A DNA stretch of 64,000 bases from Mesorhizobium loti (GTDB lineage: Bacteria > Pseudomonadota > Alphaproteobacteria > Rhizobiales > Rhizobiaceae): assembly GCF_001510895.1 (NCBI RefSeq), contig NZ_LPWA01000098.1, forward strand, positions 186,001 to 250,000. The letters run 5' to 3'. The translations under genes were made by a program, and so were the position numbers. Below are positions 49,336-59,949 of this stretch, piece by piece. Position 1 is the stretch's first letter. Every line of letters starts with the position of its first letter. Below the pieces are notes generated by a model, which worked only from the letters and a program-made list of their open reading frames with translations, was not told the origin of the DNA and ran no database searches.

Positions 49336-50471
49336 ATGAGCGACATCCTCACCATCGCCGACCTCAAGGATCTGGCGCGCCGCAAGGTGCCGAAGATGTT
49401 CTTCGACTATGCCGATTCCGGCGCCTGGACAGAGAGCACCTACAGGGCCAACGAGGAGGATTTCGGCAAGATCAAGTTTCGCCAGCGCGTGCTGGTCGAC
49501 ATGAGCAACCGCTCGCTGGAATCGACCATGATCGGTGAGAAGGTGGCGATGCCGGTGGCGCTGGCCCCGACCGGGCTGACCGGCATGCAACATGCCGATG
49601 GCGAGATGCTGGCGGCGCAGGCCGCCGAAGAGTTCGGCGTGCCGTTCACGCTGTCGACGATGAGCATCTGCTCGATCGAGGACGTCGCTTCGGTGACCAA
49701 GAAGCCGTTCTGGTTCCAGCTTTACGTGCTGCGCGACAAGGATTTCGTGCTCAATCTCATCGATCGCGCCAAGGCCGCGAAATGCTCGGCGCTGGTGCTG
49801 ACGCTCGACCTGCAGATCCTCGGCCAGCGCCACAAGGATATCCGCAACGGGCTTTCGGCGCCGCCCAAGATGACGCTCGCCAACATCATCGACCTGGCCA
49901 TCAAGCCTCGCTGGTGCCTGGGCATCGCCGGCACGCCGCGCCGAACCTTCCGCAACATCGTCGGCCACGCCAAAGGCGTCGGCGACGTCTCTTCGCTGTC
50001 GTCCTGGACGACGGAGCAGTTCGACCCGCAGCTGTCGTGGAAGGATGTCGCCTGGATCAAGGAGCGCTGGGGCGGCAAGCTGATCCTGAAGGGCATTCTC
50101 GACAAGGAGGACGCACTGATGGCGGCCGAGACCGGAGCCGATGCGATCGTCGTCTCCAATCATGGCGGGCGGCAACTCGACGGTGCCGCTTCGTCGATCT
50201 CGGTGCTGGAAGAGATCGCCGATGCGGTCGGCGACAAAATCGAGGTGCATATGGATGGCGGCATCCGCTCCGGCCAGGACGTGCTCAAGGCGCTCTGCCT
50301 CGGCGCGAAAGGCACCTATATCGGCCGCCCCTTCCTTTATGGGCTCGGCGCGATGGGCAAGGCGGGTGTTGCCAAGCGCTCGAAATCATCCGCAAGGAGA
50401 TGGACATCACGCTGGCGCTCTGCGGTAAGCGTCTGGTAACCGATATGGGCAAGGATCAGCTGCGGCGCTAG
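49336..50471 (+). CDS. lldD: L-lactate dehydrogenase (FMN, quinone/cytochrome-linked), with a frameshift
   Basis: About 378 residues. FMN 2-hydroxyacid dehydrogenase family: AMPVALAPTGLTGMQHADGE, LYVLRDKDFVLNLIDRA, LKGILDKEDALMAAETG, the active site VSNHGGRQLDGA with the catalytic His, and VHMDGGIRSGQDVLKAL. The end (ALEIIRKEMDITLALCG) is in another frame; one G missing at about 50374-50378 explains it. It oxidises L-lactate to pyruvate at the membrane and follows its probable regulator. Confidence 0.9.
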
Positions 50472-50531
50472 GGGCTTGTTCACCGATCCGCCCTAGTTTC
50501 CCGTGATGACAGACACGGGAAGACGCATGCT

Positions 50532-51302
50532 TTGACCGAGACCGGCATTCATTATCTCGACGCGCACGGGCCGGACGGCATGCGGCTTTACGCCATTGGC
50601 GACGTGCATGGCCGCCACGACCTTCTCGCCGCCATGCATCGCCGGATCGAGAGCGAACTCGAATACGCGCCATCGTCCGACTGGCGCGTCATCCATCTCG
50701 GCGACTACACGGACAGGGGGCCCGACTCCAAAAGCGTCATCGATTTCCTGATCGAGGCGCGAGAACGGGATCCACGCAACGTGATGCTCGCCGGCAATCA
50801 CGACATCGGCTTCCTCGATTTTCTCGACCGTCCGGACCCGGACGGGCTGTTCATGCGCTATGGTGGGGTCCAGACCGCGGCGTCATACGGCGTGAAGCTT
50901 TCGACAGGCGGCAGCTGGTTCGGCAGGCCGGACGAAGCGCTGGCGCACGGGCACGCGGAACTAGTCGCCGCGGTGCCGCAAGCCCATATCGACTTCCTGA
51001 AGTCGCTGTCCTTTTCGGTGACCTTCGGCGATTTCTTCTTCTGTCATGCCGGCGTCAGGCCCGGCATTCCGCTCGAAAGCCAGAGCCCGCAGGACCTGAT
51101 CTGGATCCGCGACGCCTTCCACGACCACCCCGGCCTTTATCCGAAGGTGATCGTGCACGGGCATACACCCGTGCCGGAGGCCGAGGTGATGGCCAACCGC
51201 GTCAATGTCGACACGCTCGCCTGGCAATCTGGAACGCTGAGCGCGCTCGCCATAAATGGCGACGACAAGCGTATCCTGGCCGTGCAAGGAAAAGCGCTCT
51301 AA
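50532..51302 (+). CDS. PPP-family serine/threonine (or Ap4A-type) metallophosphatase
   Basis: About 256 residues. All metal-binding motifs are present: YAIGDVHGRHDLL, HLGDYTDRGPDSK, MLAGNHDIGFLDF and VIVHGHTPVPEAEV, plus FFFCHAGVRPGIPL. Such enzymes use two metal ions to remove phosphate from proteins or from diadenosine tetraphosphate; the substrate is not clear. Start is a TTG at 50532 or ATG 50580, which would give MRLYAIGDVHGR. Monocistronic. Confidence 0.85.
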   Translation: MTETGIHYLDAHGPDGMRLYAIGDVHGRHDLLAAMHRRIESELEYAPSSDWRVIHLGDYTDRGPDSKSVIDFLIEARERDPRNVMLAGNHDIGFLDFLDRPDPDGLFMRYGGVQTAASYGVKLSTGGSWFGRPDEALAHGHAELVAAVPQAHIDFLKSLSFSVTFGDFFFCHAGVRPGIPLESQSPQDLIWIRDAFHDHPGLYPKVIVHGHTPVPEAEVMANRVNVDTLAWQSGTLSALAINGDDKRILAVQGKAL

Positions 51303-51355
51303 GCAGCAGCGCGCCGGGGCCGGGAGGCGGTTCCGTCGGCCGGCAGGAACTTGGT

Positions 51356-51496
51356 TTAGTTCAGCGCAGCGGTGACGCCATAGCCGTCGACGGCCCGGTG
51401 GTTGGTGGCTGCATCGGCGGCATAGATGCCGAGGCCGCAGAGCACGATGGCAGACAGCATGACAAAGGACAAAAGCGCTGCTTTCACGGACGTCAT
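51356..51496 (-). CDS. Small peptide with an N-terminal hydrophobic segment (46 residues)
   Basis: MTSVKAALLSFVMLSAIVLC is followed by GLGIYAADAATNHRAVDGYG and ends VTAALN. The basic start, hydrophobic run and AxA-like end resemble a signal peptide or small membrane protein. It is too short to recognise. Codon use fits real genes. The region 51497-51781 beyond it holds no gene I can support. Confidence 0.5.
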   Translation of the reverse strand: MTSVKAALLSFVMLSAIVLCGLGIYAADAATNHRAVDGYGVTAALN

Positions 51497-51781
51497 CTCT
51501 GGTTGAGCTTTCAGCATCTGTGCACGAGGCGGTTACCAATGCGTTGAAACGATAAAATGCGTCTCAATGTTTCGACGATTTCGCGCTTCTAAGCAGATTC
51601 TGTATCGCCGGTGTGTCGCTTGGATCACACAGAAGGTTCATCGCGGTTGCACGGACGATACAGGGCGGGCGCCTTCTAGGATGGCGGACGAGCACAAGCC
51701 AAGGATGAAGCGCGTTTTCCCCAGGCGGAACCTGGCAGACGTGCCAATTATGTCACGCCTCGCGACGCGACCAGACTAACT

Positions 51782-52478
51782 TCAGATCGTCGCCACCCAG
51801 GCACGGGCAATGGCAAGGCCGGCGGCATCGGCATCAGGCCCGTTGCGAGCGATCTCGCCATCGAGCTTGTCGGCCCAGTCGGGATGGCGCTCGGCAATCA
51901 GCGATGCGAAGCAGTTGCTCCAGTCGCGCGCCATCGGGCTGTCCACCTCGAAGTGGAACTGGAAGCCGTAGACGGCACGGCCAAGGCGGAAGGCCTGGTT
52001 CTCGGCAATAGCGCTGCCGGCGAGCCGTACGGCGTTCCCAGGCAGCGCGAAGGTGTCGTCGTGCCATTCGAAGATCGGGAATTCTTCGGGCAAGGCCCCC
52101 AACACCGGGTCGGACTTGGCGGCCGGCGTCAGCGACACCTGGTGCCAACCGAATTCAGTGGCGCCGCCGATCTGGTTCTCGCCGCCGAAGGCTCGCGCCA
52201 GAAGCTGGCTGCCAAGGCAGATGCCGAGCACGGAGCGGTCATTTCCGCGAGTCGCGGGTCAGGTCCAGCAGGCCAGGGAAATAGGGGCAGAGCTCGTCAT
52301 CGAGCGCATTCTGTGCCCCGCCGAGTACCACCATGGCATCATGCTCGGCGCTGTCCGCGGGCAGGGCCTCGCCGCGATAGGGCTTGCGCAGGTCGATGTC
52401 GGCGCCCGCCTCGACCAGCGCGGCGCCGATCTGGCCAAGGCCTTCATTGTCGAAATTCTGGACCACCAAAACCCGCAT
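51782..52478 (-). CDS. Class I glutamine amidotransferase, with a frameshift
   Basis: About 231 residues in two frames. The first part starts MRVLVVQNFDNEGLGQIGAA and has DAMVVLGGAQNALDDE. After a frame change near 52240-52256 come SVLGICLGSQLLARAFGG, with the nucleophile Cys, and YGFQFHFEV, with the catalytic His. It is a single-domain amidotransferase of the GuaA-like or YfeJ-like kind, which takes ammonia from glutamine or cuts gamma-glutamyl bonds. The partner is unknown. Confidence 0.85.
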
Positions 52479-52553
52479 CGAAACCCTGCTGACATGAAAA
52501 TGACCGGGCGAGCGATATCATGCGGCCAGTATCGCAGCCAAGAAGGAACGCCT

Positions 52554-53201
52554 ATGCCACTGCAGAACCGGGTCGATCCGTTCGGCGCCATCCATGCCGC
52601 GCCCGAGCGCGGCCTGTTCATGGGCAATCGCGGCATCATCCATGACCCCGCAACGAGGACGCTTCTGAGGAAGCGCTGGGCCTTGCCGGCCTGGATCATC
52701 TGCGCCTGCGAATTCCGCAATGTGCGGCGCGAGCCGATGGGGCGCAACCGGCCCGGAGGTAAAGCCGGCTGGACCGAGCTGTTCTTCCTCGACGAAGTGA
52801 CGGCTTTAGCCGCCGGCCATCGGCCCTGCTTCTTCTGCCGGCGCGAACGGGCGACCGATTTCGTGAGCCGTTTCGGCGAAGCCTTCGGCATTGCCGAGCC
52901 GCACGCGCCGGTGGTCGACGGGCGGCTGCACAAGGAGCGGCTGGCCTCGGGCGGGCGGCCGCCAGCGGTCACTGCCGAAGAGCTTGCCGGCCTGGCGGAT
53001 GGGACGATGGTGGCCGACGGCGGCACTGCTTACGCGCTGCGCGACGGCAAAGCGCTCAGATGGTCGTTCGCGGGCTATGGCGGTCCTGTTCCGTTCAATC
53101 GACTTGCCGAGCGGCCACTGCGGCTGCTCACGCCCGCCACGAGTGTTTCGGTGCTGGGTCAAGGCTACGCGCCGGTCTGGCATCCCTCGGCCGATACTTG
53201 A
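52554..53201 (+). CDS. Conserved hypothetical protein with a Cys-x-x-Cys site
   Basis: 215 residues from ATG 52554, preceded by AAGGAACG. No family with known function is recognised. Notable segments are [60 protein letters not shown] and [12 protein letters not shown], where C-x-x-C could bind zinc. A conserved-looking C-terminal [13 protein letters not shown] follows. The product looks soluble and could bind nucleic acid. It sits 31 bases before rsmE, in the same direction. Confidence 0.65.
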   Translation: MPLQNRVDPFGAIHAAPERGLFMGNRGIIHDPATRTLLRKRWALPAWIICACEFRNVRREPMGRNRPGGKAGWTELFFLDEVTALAAGHRPCFFCRRERATDFVSRFGEAFGIAEPHAPVVDGRLHKERLASGGRPPAVTAEELAGLADGTMVADGGTAYALRDGKALRWSFAGYGGPVPFNRLAERPLRLLTPATSVSVLGQGYAPVWHPSADT

Positions 53202-53232
53202 CGGCAACGCTGCCCTCGCCCATTGCTCGGCC

Positions 53233-53967
53233 ATGCGCGCCAATTACAAAATGCAGCGGCTGTTCGTGCCGGACGATCTCGGGCCGGGCCTCGAATTCGA
53301 GGCGGGGCAACAGCAGGGCCACTACCTCGCGCATGTGCTGCGGCTCGGCGAAGGCGCGGAGCTTCTTCTCTTCAACGGCCGCGACGGCGAATGGTCGGCG
53401 ACGATCGCCGCCAAATCCAAGAAGGCCGTCCGGCTCAAGGTGATCTCCCTGCAGCGACTGCAGCCGCCACTGCCCGATCTCGTCTATTGCTTCGCGCCGC
53501 TGAAGCAGGGCCGACTCGACTATCTGGTGCAGAAGGCGGTCGAAATGGGCGCCGGCATGCTGCAGCCGGTCATCACCCAGCACACGCAAGTGGCAAAGCC
53601 CGGCATCGAGCGGCTGCGCGCCAATGTCGTCGAGGCGGCCGAGCAGTGCGGCATCCTGGCCGTGCCGGAGGTGCGCGAGGCGGAAAAGCTGGAGCGGCTG
53701 CTCGGCAACTGGGACAAGGAACGGCGGCTGATCTTCTGCGACGAGGATGCCTCGACCAACAATCCGCTGCCGGCCTTGCAGAAGGTAGGTGAGAAAAAAC
53801 TCGCGCTGCTGGTCGGCCCGGAGGGCGGATTTTCCGACGACGAGCGCAAAATGTTGAGAGCGTTGCCCTTCGTCACCGCCATCCCGCTCGGGCCGCGCAT
53901 CCTGCGCGCCGATACGGCCGCGGTGGCGGCGCTCGCCGTGATGCAGGCGACGATCGGCGACTGGTGA
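53233..53967 (+). CDS. rsmE: 16S rRNA (uracil-1498-N3) methyltransferase
   Basis: A 244-residue SPOUT methyltransferase. The N-terminal PUA-like part has [20 protein letters not shown]. The knotted domain has [52 protein letters not shown] and [18 protein letters not shown], which form the SAM site. It methylates U1498 of 16S rRNA. Followed by a terminator. Confidence 0.93.
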   Translation: MRANYKMQRLFVPDDLGPGLEFEAGQQQGHYLAHVLRLGEGAELLLFNGRDGEWSATIAAKSKKAVRLKVISLQRLQPPLPDLVYCFAPLKQGRLDYLVQKAVEMGAGMLQPVITQHTQVAKPGIERLRANVVEAAEQCGILAVPEVREAEKLERLLGNWDKERRLIFCDEDASTNNPLPALQKVGEKKLALLVGPEGGFSDDERKMLRALPFVTAIPLGPRILRADTAAVAALAVMQATIGDW

Positions 53968-53968
53968 T

Positions 53969-54001
53969 CAAATCCTGTTGAGGCGTGGCTCAGGATTTTT
54001 T
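53969..54001 (+). terminator. Rho-independent terminator after rsmE
   Basis: AAATCC-TGT-TGAG with CTCA-GGATTT forms a bulged stem around GCGTGG, followed by a T run (GGATTTTTTG). It lies a few bases after the rsmE stop. The bulge makes it weaker than the terminator at 21415. Confidence 0.6.
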
Positions 54002-54170
54002 GCTTGATCGGCTGCTGACATTTCGTCCATCTAGCGCCGGCGGCCGTCCGGCCCCTGCAGCGCCACGCCGCCTTTTTGGTGTGCTAAGAACGCTGTAGCA
54101 CTAATATCTAGCGCAGGATGTCCGGCGGAAATCGGGGTTGATTTCCGGGCAATGCGCTTGGAGGGGCATC

Positions 54171-55543
54171 ATGGCGCGCGACACAACCGATACCCAGCCC
54201 ATCGAAGGCATCGACGAACTCGTCGGCTATCTGGCCGCGGGCAACAAGCCGCGCGACAAATGGCGGATCGGCACCGAGCACGAGAAGTTCCCCTTCTATG
54301 TCGACGGCAACGCGCCGGTGCCTTACGGCGGCGAGCGCGGCATCCGCGCCATACTCGAAGGCATGCAGGAAAAGCTCGGCTGGGATCCGATCATGGATGC
54401 CGGCCGCATCATCGGCCTGGTCGAGCCGACCGGCCAGGGCGCGATCTCGCTGGAACCCGGCGGGCAGTTCGAGCTTTCCGGCGCGCCGCTGGAGTCGATC
54501 CACCAGACCTGCCGCGAGGGCAACGCGCATCTGGCGCAGGTGCGCGAGATCGCCGAGCCGCTCGGCATCCGCTTCCTCGGCCTCGGCGGCAGCCCGAAAT
54601 GGTCGCTCGCCGAAACGCCGAAAATGCCGAAGTCGCGCTACGAGATCATGACGCGCTACATGCCGAAGGTCGGATCGAAGGGCCTCGACATGATGTACCG
54701 CACCTGCACGATCCAGGTTAACCTCGACTTCGAGAGCGAGACCGACATGCGCCGCAAGATGCAGGTGTCGCTCAAGCTGCAGCCGCTGTCGACGGCGCTG
54801 TTCGCCAATTCGCCCTTCACCGAGAGCCATCCGAACGGGCTGCAGAGCTGGCGCGGCGACATCTGGCGCGATACCGACAACCAGCGCTCCGGCATGCTGG
54901 AGTTCTGCTTTGCACCCGACTTCGGCTTTGCCGACTATGTCGAATGGGCGCTCGACGTGCCGATGTATTTCGTCATCCGCGACGGGCAGTATCACGACAT
55001 GACGCGCTACAGCTTCCGCCAGTTCATGGCCGGCGCCGCTCGTAACGAGGTGCCCGATGGCCTGCCGACTATGGGCGACTGGGCGAACCATCTGTCGACG
55101 CTGTTCCCCGACGTGCGGTTGAAGCGCTTCCTAGAAATGCGCGGTGCCGACGGCGGGCCGTGGCGGCGCATCTGCGCGTTGCCGGCTTTCTGGGTCGGTC
55201 TGCTCTATGACGAGCAGGCGCTGGACGCCGCCGAGGCCTTGACCTCGAGCTGGACCTATGAGGAAGCGCTGGCGATGCGCAACGCAGTGCCGGAGCATGG
55301 CATTTCGGCGCCGTTCCGCAATGCCACGTTGCGCGACGTCGCCCGCGACGTGCTTGCCATCTCGCGCATGGGGCTGAAAAACCGCGGCAAGAAAAACCGT
55401 GACGGCTATGACGAGACCTCGTTCCTCAACACGCTCGACGAGGTGGTGGCGCGCGGCACCACCAGCGCCGAGGAGATGCTGTCGGCCTACCACACGCGCT
55501 GGGGCGCTCGATCGAGCCGGTGTTCATGGAATATGCCTATTAA
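54171..55543 (+). CDS. gshA: Glutamate-cysteine ligase, with a frameshift at the very end
   Basis: About 457 residues. It makes gamma-glutamylcysteine, the first step to glutathione. The plant/alphaproteobacterial type is seen in WRIGTEHEKFPFYVDG, GAISLEPGGQFELSGAPLE, MYRTCTIQVNLDFESE, FTESHPNGLQSWRGDIWRD and DYVEWALDVPMYFV. The usual end (SIEPVFMEYAY, stop at 55541) is in another frame; one G missing at about 55504-55506 restores it. Start ATG 54171 follows GGAGGGG. Confidence 0.94.
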
Positions 55544-55646
55544 CCGTCCGGCATCCGCCCTGACGGCGGCGCGGCAAAAGCCGCTTCAATCAGGAATGGA
55601 AACGAACTAGGTTTCTCCGACGAGGATATTCCCGGAGGAGAATCCG

Positions 55647-56696
55647 ATGCCTTCCCTGTTCGACATCTTCGCCCAAGCCCAGAACGGCAGCGGCATGCAG
55701 GCGCTGGCCCAGCAATTCGGCCTCTCGCAGCAGCAGGCGCAGGCCGCGGTGCAGGCACTGCTGCCGGCCTTCTCGCAAGGGCTCCAGCGCAACACCGCCG
55801 ATCCTTACGGGATGGGCGCCTTCATGACGGCGATGGCAAGCGGCCAGCACGCCAAATATTTCGAGGACACGACCCGGGCCTTCTCGCCGCAAGGCGTCGA
55901 TGAAGGCAACGGCATTCTCGGCCACCTGTTCGGCTCAAAAGACCTGTCCCGCGCCGTCGCTGCGCAAGCCGCGCAGGCCACCGGGCTCAGCCAGCAGGTG
56001 CTGCAGCAGATGCTGCCGGCCATGGCCTCGATGATGATGGGCGGGCTGTTCAAGCAGACCAACAATCAACTGACTGGGGGGCAGATGCAGGCCGCCAGCG
56101 GCTTTGGCGGCGGTGGCAATCCGCTCGGCGAGATCATCGAGGAGATGATGCGCCAGGCGGGAGGCGGCGTACAGGCCCAGCAGCCGCGTCAGGCGCCGCA
56201 ACAGGCGCCCAATCCTTATGGCGACAACCCGCTCGGCAAGGTGTTGCAGGACATGTTCGGCGGCGGCGCGCAACAGCCGCAAAGCCAGCCGCAGGAGGCG
56301 CCGAACCCCTATGGCGACAATCCGCTGGGCAAAGTGCTGCAGGATATGTTCGGCGGCGGCGCGCAACAGCCGCAAGGCCGGCCGCAGCAAACGCAGCAGA
56401 CGCAAAGCCCCTATGGCGACAGTCCGCTCGGCAAGATCTTCGAGGAGATGCTGCGGCAGGGCGGTGGCGGCTTCGGTTTGCCGGGCGGACAACCGGTACC
56501 GCAACAGCCGCAGCAGCGCCAATCCCAACAGAGTGAGCCGCCGCAGCCGCAAACCAATCCGAGCGGCCGGCCGCGAAACCCGTTCGACGATATCTTCGGC
56601 AAGATGTTCGAGACCGGCGCGCAGCAGCGCGACGAGTATCAGAAGGGCATGGAGACGATCTTCGACCAGTTCAAGCGCGGCATGGACCGGCGGTAG
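55647..56696 (+). CDS. DUF937-like protein with glutamine/glycine-rich repeats
   Basis: 349 residues. The first 130 (SLFDIFAQAQNGSGMQALAQ, FGLSQQQAQAAVQALLPAFS, GLSQQVLQQMLPAMASMMMG) match the helical DUF937/YidB-like domain. From about residue 185 a unit such as NPYGDNPLGKVLQDMFGGGA occurs three times, with periods of 31 and 34 residues, separated by Gln/Pro-rich linkers. A helical tail follows. Function unknown. Repeats of this kind suggest a scaffold or multivalent binding role. A terminator-like hairpin follows. Confidence 0.75.
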   Translation: MPSLFDIFAQAQNGSGMQALAQQFGLSQQQAQAAVQALLPAFSQGLQRNTADPYGMGAFMTAMASGQHAKYFEDTTRAFSPQGVDEGNGILGHLFGSKDLSRAVAAQAAQATGLSQQVLQQMLPAMASMMMGGLFKQTNNQLTGGQMQAASGFGGGGNPLGEIIEEMMRQAGGGVQAQQPRQAPQQAPNPYGDNPLGKVLQDMFGGGAQQPQSQPQEAPNPYGDNPLGKVLQDMFGGGAQQPQGRPQQTQQTQSPYGDSPLGKIFEEMLRQGGGGFGLPGGQPVPQQPQQRQSQQSEPPQPQTNPSGRPRNPFDDIFGKMFETGAQQRDEYQKGMETIFDQFKRGMDRR

Positions 56697-56700
56697 AGTC

Positions 56701-56733
56701 AAAAAAATGCCCGGTCCGCAGGGGAACCGGGCA
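56701..56733 (-). terminator. Rho-independent terminator serving the minus strand
   Basis: TGCCCGGT and ACCGGGCA form an 8-bp stem. On the minus strand the stem is followed by TTTTTTT. It lies 116 bp downstream of the DUF1127 gene and just after the DUF937 stop codon. Confidence 0.7.
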
Positions 56734-56848
56734 ATGTGCAGGCAGGCCGGCGGGGAACCGGCTGGGAGTGTGGGAGCCTGCATGAAGCTTCGTCGCGCTG
56801 AGCTTTTAAAAGGTTCAAGGCGAGCGAAAGCGTAAGCGCCGAAGCCGG

Positions 56849-57139
56849 TCAGGCAACCTTGCGGGCAAGATCCTCGATCGTGTCGGCGCGGTCGTCGGCG
56901 ATGGCGCGCAGCTTCGCCGTCGGGTCGCGACCAAAGGGTACCGCGACGGCAACGTGGAGGTCGGCGCGGGTCAGCCCGATATCGGCAAGCTCGGCATCCG
57001 ACATCTCGCCGAGGCGATAGAAGGCGCGGCGATTTTTCCAGGCGCGATAGGTGTCGGCGACCGCATTGAGCGCACGCGTCGCAACGGCCGGACGCGTGGT
57101 GATGCGCGGGGTCTCGGAGGCGAATTCGAACGTGGTCAT
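56849..57139 (-). CDS. DUF1127 family small protein
   Basis: 96 residues. The C-terminal half contains the DUF1127 pattern ADTYRAWKNRRAFYRLGEMS followed by DAELADIGLTRADLHVAV. Start ATG 57139 has AAGGAGA nearby. Small DUF1127 proteins are abundant in rhizobia; some affect RNA turnover and phosphate or stress responses. The role of this one is not known. Confidence 0.85.
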   Translation of the reverse strand: MTTFEFASETPRITTRPAVATRALNAVADTYRAWKNRRAFYRLGEMSDAELADIGLTRADLHVAVAVPFGRDPTAKLRAIADDRADTIEDLARKVA

Positions 57140-57319
57140 GTCAGTCTCCTTCGGGGACAGAGCGAACGAAGCCAAGCGATCGGCGCCTTGGGAGAAGCGC
57201 CGTTTCGGGTTCCAATGCACATGCTTTCATGTGGACAATGACAATTTGCCATCGATCGATTGATTAATCCAACGAATGTTTCTAATCTTTAGCATCAACA
57301 TCAATGATGGATTGAACCG

Positions 57320-58275
57320 ATGAAAGCGCCGCTCGATCTCGATCAGTTGCAGACCTTCATCTCGATCGCCGACACAGGAAGCTTCACCCGGGCAGCCGAG
57401 GAGGTGCACCGCACGCAGTCGGCGGTGTCGATGCAGATGCGCCGGCTGGAGGAGCGGATCGGCAAACCACTGTTCGAAAAGGACGGCCGTACCAACAAGC
57501 TGACGGAGGAAGGCGACAGGCTGCTTTCCTATGCCAGACGGCTGATCTACCTCAACCGCGAGACTTTAGCCGCCTTCGACGACCAGCGGCTCGAGGGTAC
57601 GATCCGCATCGGCACGCCGGACGACTACGCCGACCGCTTCCTGCCCGAGATCATGGCGCGCTTCTCGCGCTCCAACCCGCGCGTGGAACTCACCGTCATC
57701 TGCGAGCCGACGCCGGGGCTGGTCGAGCACATCAAGCGCGGCAATCTCGACCTGGCGCTGGTGACGCACAACGACACACGCGGCCAGTCGGAAGTGGTGC
57801 GGCGCGAGCCGCTTTTGTGGGTCACCTCGGCCAACCATGCCACGCATGAGCAGGAGATCCTGCCGATGGCGTTCGCCGGCCGAACTGCGTCTGGCGGCGC
57901 GCGGCGGTCGAGGTGCTCGACCGGCAGAGCCGCGAGTATCGCGTGCTCTTCTCCAGCTTCTCGGCAACCGTTATCACCGCCGCCGTGCTTTCCGGCCTCG
58001 CTATCTCGGTGCTGCCGGAATGTGCGCTCAGGCCAGGCATGCGCGTGCTGGGCGAGGCCGACGGATTCGACGCGCTGCCGGATTGCCGCATCGGCATCAT
58101 GCGCGGCCAGACCTCTCAGCCGGAGATCGTCGACGCGCTAGCCCGCCACATCGCGGAAAGCCTCGACAACATCTCGGTGCCGGTCGGCGAGGAAACGGGA
58201 AGCTTCGACTTCGCGGCACTCGCCTTCGCCAAGATGAAGCGGACCAAGGCAAACCAGATCCTGCCTGGCTGGTAG
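57320..58275 (+). CDS. LysR-family transcriptional regulator, with a frameshift
   Basis: About 318 residues. The N-terminal helix-turn-helix is TFISIADTGSFTRAAEEVHR and TQSAVSMQMRRLEERIGKPL. The effector domain has IRIGTPDDYADRFLPEIMAR and LVEHIKRGNLDLALVTHND. The frame breaks near 57878-57884 and continues with EVLDRQSREYRVLFSSFSAT to NQILPGW; one C restores it. Ligand and targets are unknown. It is divergent from the DUF1127 gene and upstream of xseA. Confidence 0.85.
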
Positions 58276-58376
58276 GCTGTCCGCCCTGAGACGTCGGACG
58301 AAGACAGGCCCGGGCGGTGCCAGGAAGGATTGTTCCCTACCTTGACGCGGCCCGATAAGCGTTCCCCAATCATGTG

Positions 58377-59942
58377 ATGAGCGAAGCAGTAACCGAATCA
58401 CGCAGCAACGCCACCGAATATACGGTGAGCGAGATTTCCGGCGCGTTGAAGCGCACGGTCGAGGATGCCTTCGGCAACGTGCGGGTGCGCGGCGAGATTT
58501 CCGGCTATCGCGGTCCGCATTCTTCCGGCCACGCCTATTTCGCGCTGAAGGACGACCGCGCGCGGATAGACGCCGTGGTGTGGAAAACCACGATGTCCAG
58601 GCTGAAATTCCGCCCCGAGGAAGGGATGGAAGTGATCGCCAGTGGCAGGCTGACCACCTATCCCGGCAAATCGAACTATCAGATCGTCATCGACAATCTC
58701 GAGCCGGCGGGCGCAGGCGCGCTGATGGCGCTGCTGGAAGAGCGCAAGCGGCGGTTGCAGGCGGAGGGCCTGTTCGACGCCGGGCGCAAGCGGCGGCTGC
58801 CGTTCATGCCGCGCGTCATCGGTGTCGTCACCTCGCCGACGGGCTCGGTGATCCGCGACATCATCCATCGAATCAAGGACCGCTTTCCGCTCACCGTGCT
58901 GGTCTGGCCGGTCAGGGTCCAGGGCGAGACGACGGCCAGGGAAGTGACCGCCGCCGTCAACGGCTTCAACGCGCTCACCTGGGACGGCGCCGTACGGCAA
59001 CCCGATCTTCTGATCGTGGCGCGCGGCGGCGGCAGCCTGGAGGACCTTTGGGGCTTCAACGACGAAGGGCTGGCGCGCGCCATCGCTGCCTCGCATATCC
59101 CGATAATCTCGGCCGTCGGTCACGAGACGGATTGGACGCTCATCGACTTCGTCGCCGACATGCGCGCGCCGACGCCGACGGGTGCCGCCGAAATCGCGGT
59201 GCCCGTCAAGGCCGAGCTCGAGGCGACATTGGCGAGCCTCGGCGCGCGGCTCAATGCCTGCGCCTCGCGCAATCTCGAACGCAGGCGCCAGGCCGTGCGC
59301 GCCGCGGCGCGCGCGCTTCCCTCGCCCGACCAGTTGCTGGCGCTGCCGCGCCGCCGCTTCGACGAGGCGACGAGCCGGCTCAGCCGTGGACTGACGGTGA
59401 GCATAGAGCGCAAGCGCGCAAGGCTGGATCGGCAGCGGCTGACGCCGGCGACGTTGTCGCGCCGGCTCAACGAGACGCGCACGCTGACCGGCCGCGACAT
59501 TGCCCGCGCTCGCGCCGCCTTCTTCGCCATCGTGCGCCAAGGCCGGACACGCCTCCAGCGCACGTCGGTGAGGCTGTCGCCGGCGCCGATCGTCAGGCGG
59601 CAGAAGCTGCAGGCCGACACGCTGGCCGGGCTGACCCGCCGCCAGGACCAGGCGGTGGCGCGGCGGCTGGACAGGCTGCGCGCGGCGCTGACCCAGGCCG
59701 ACCGGCTGCTCGCCACGCTGTCGCACAAGGCCGTGCTGGCGCGCGGCTTCGCGCTGGTCAAGGATGCCGAAGGCTCCGTCATCAAGCGGGTCGCCGAATT
59801 GGCGCTGGGTGCGGCGCTGCAATTGGAATTCGCCGACGGCAATGCGGAGGCCATCACCACCAGCGGCGGGGCGCGGCCGAAGCTGGCCGGCAAGGCCTCG
59901 GTCAAGCCCAAGGAGCCGGGCAATCAAGGCTCGTTGTTCTGA
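58377..59942 (+). CDS. xseA: Exodeoxyribonuclease VII large subunit
   Basis: A 521-residue nuclease subunit that cuts single-stranded DNA from both ends. The OB-fold is followed by the catalytic domain: [93 protein letters not shown] and [14 protein letters not shown] long helical region follows. Start ATG 58377, with a GTG one codon earlier. Confidence 0.94.
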   Translation: MSEAVTESRSNATEYTVSEISGALKRTVEDAFGNVRVRGEISGYRGPHSSGHAYFALKDDRARIDAVVWKTTMSRLKFRPEEGMEVIASGRLTTYPGKSNYQIVIDNLEPAGAGALMALLEERKRRLQAEGLFDAGRKRRLPFMPRVIGVVTSPTGSVIRDIIHRIKDRFPLTVLVWPVRVQGETTAREVTAAVNGFNALTWDGAVRQPDLLIVARGGGSLEDLWGFNDEGLARAIAASHIPIISAVGHETDWTLIDFVADMRAPTPTGAAEIAVPVKAELEATLASLGARLNACASRNLERRRQAVRAAARALPSPDQLLALPRRRFDEATSRLSRGLTVSIERKRARLDRQRLTPATLSRRLNETRTLTGRDIARARAAFFAIVRQGRTRLQRTSVRLSPAPIVRRQKLQADTLAGLTRRQDQAVARRLDRLRAALTQADRLLATLSHKAVLARGFALVKDAEGSVIKRVAELALGAALQLEFADGNAEAITTSGGARPKLAGKASVKPKEPGNQGSLF

Positions 59943-59949
59943 GGACGGG

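Noticed and set aside
51567..51779. Possible 70-residue plus-strand gene
   Set aside because: No start signal, no hydrophobic or domain pattern; composition looks non-coding.
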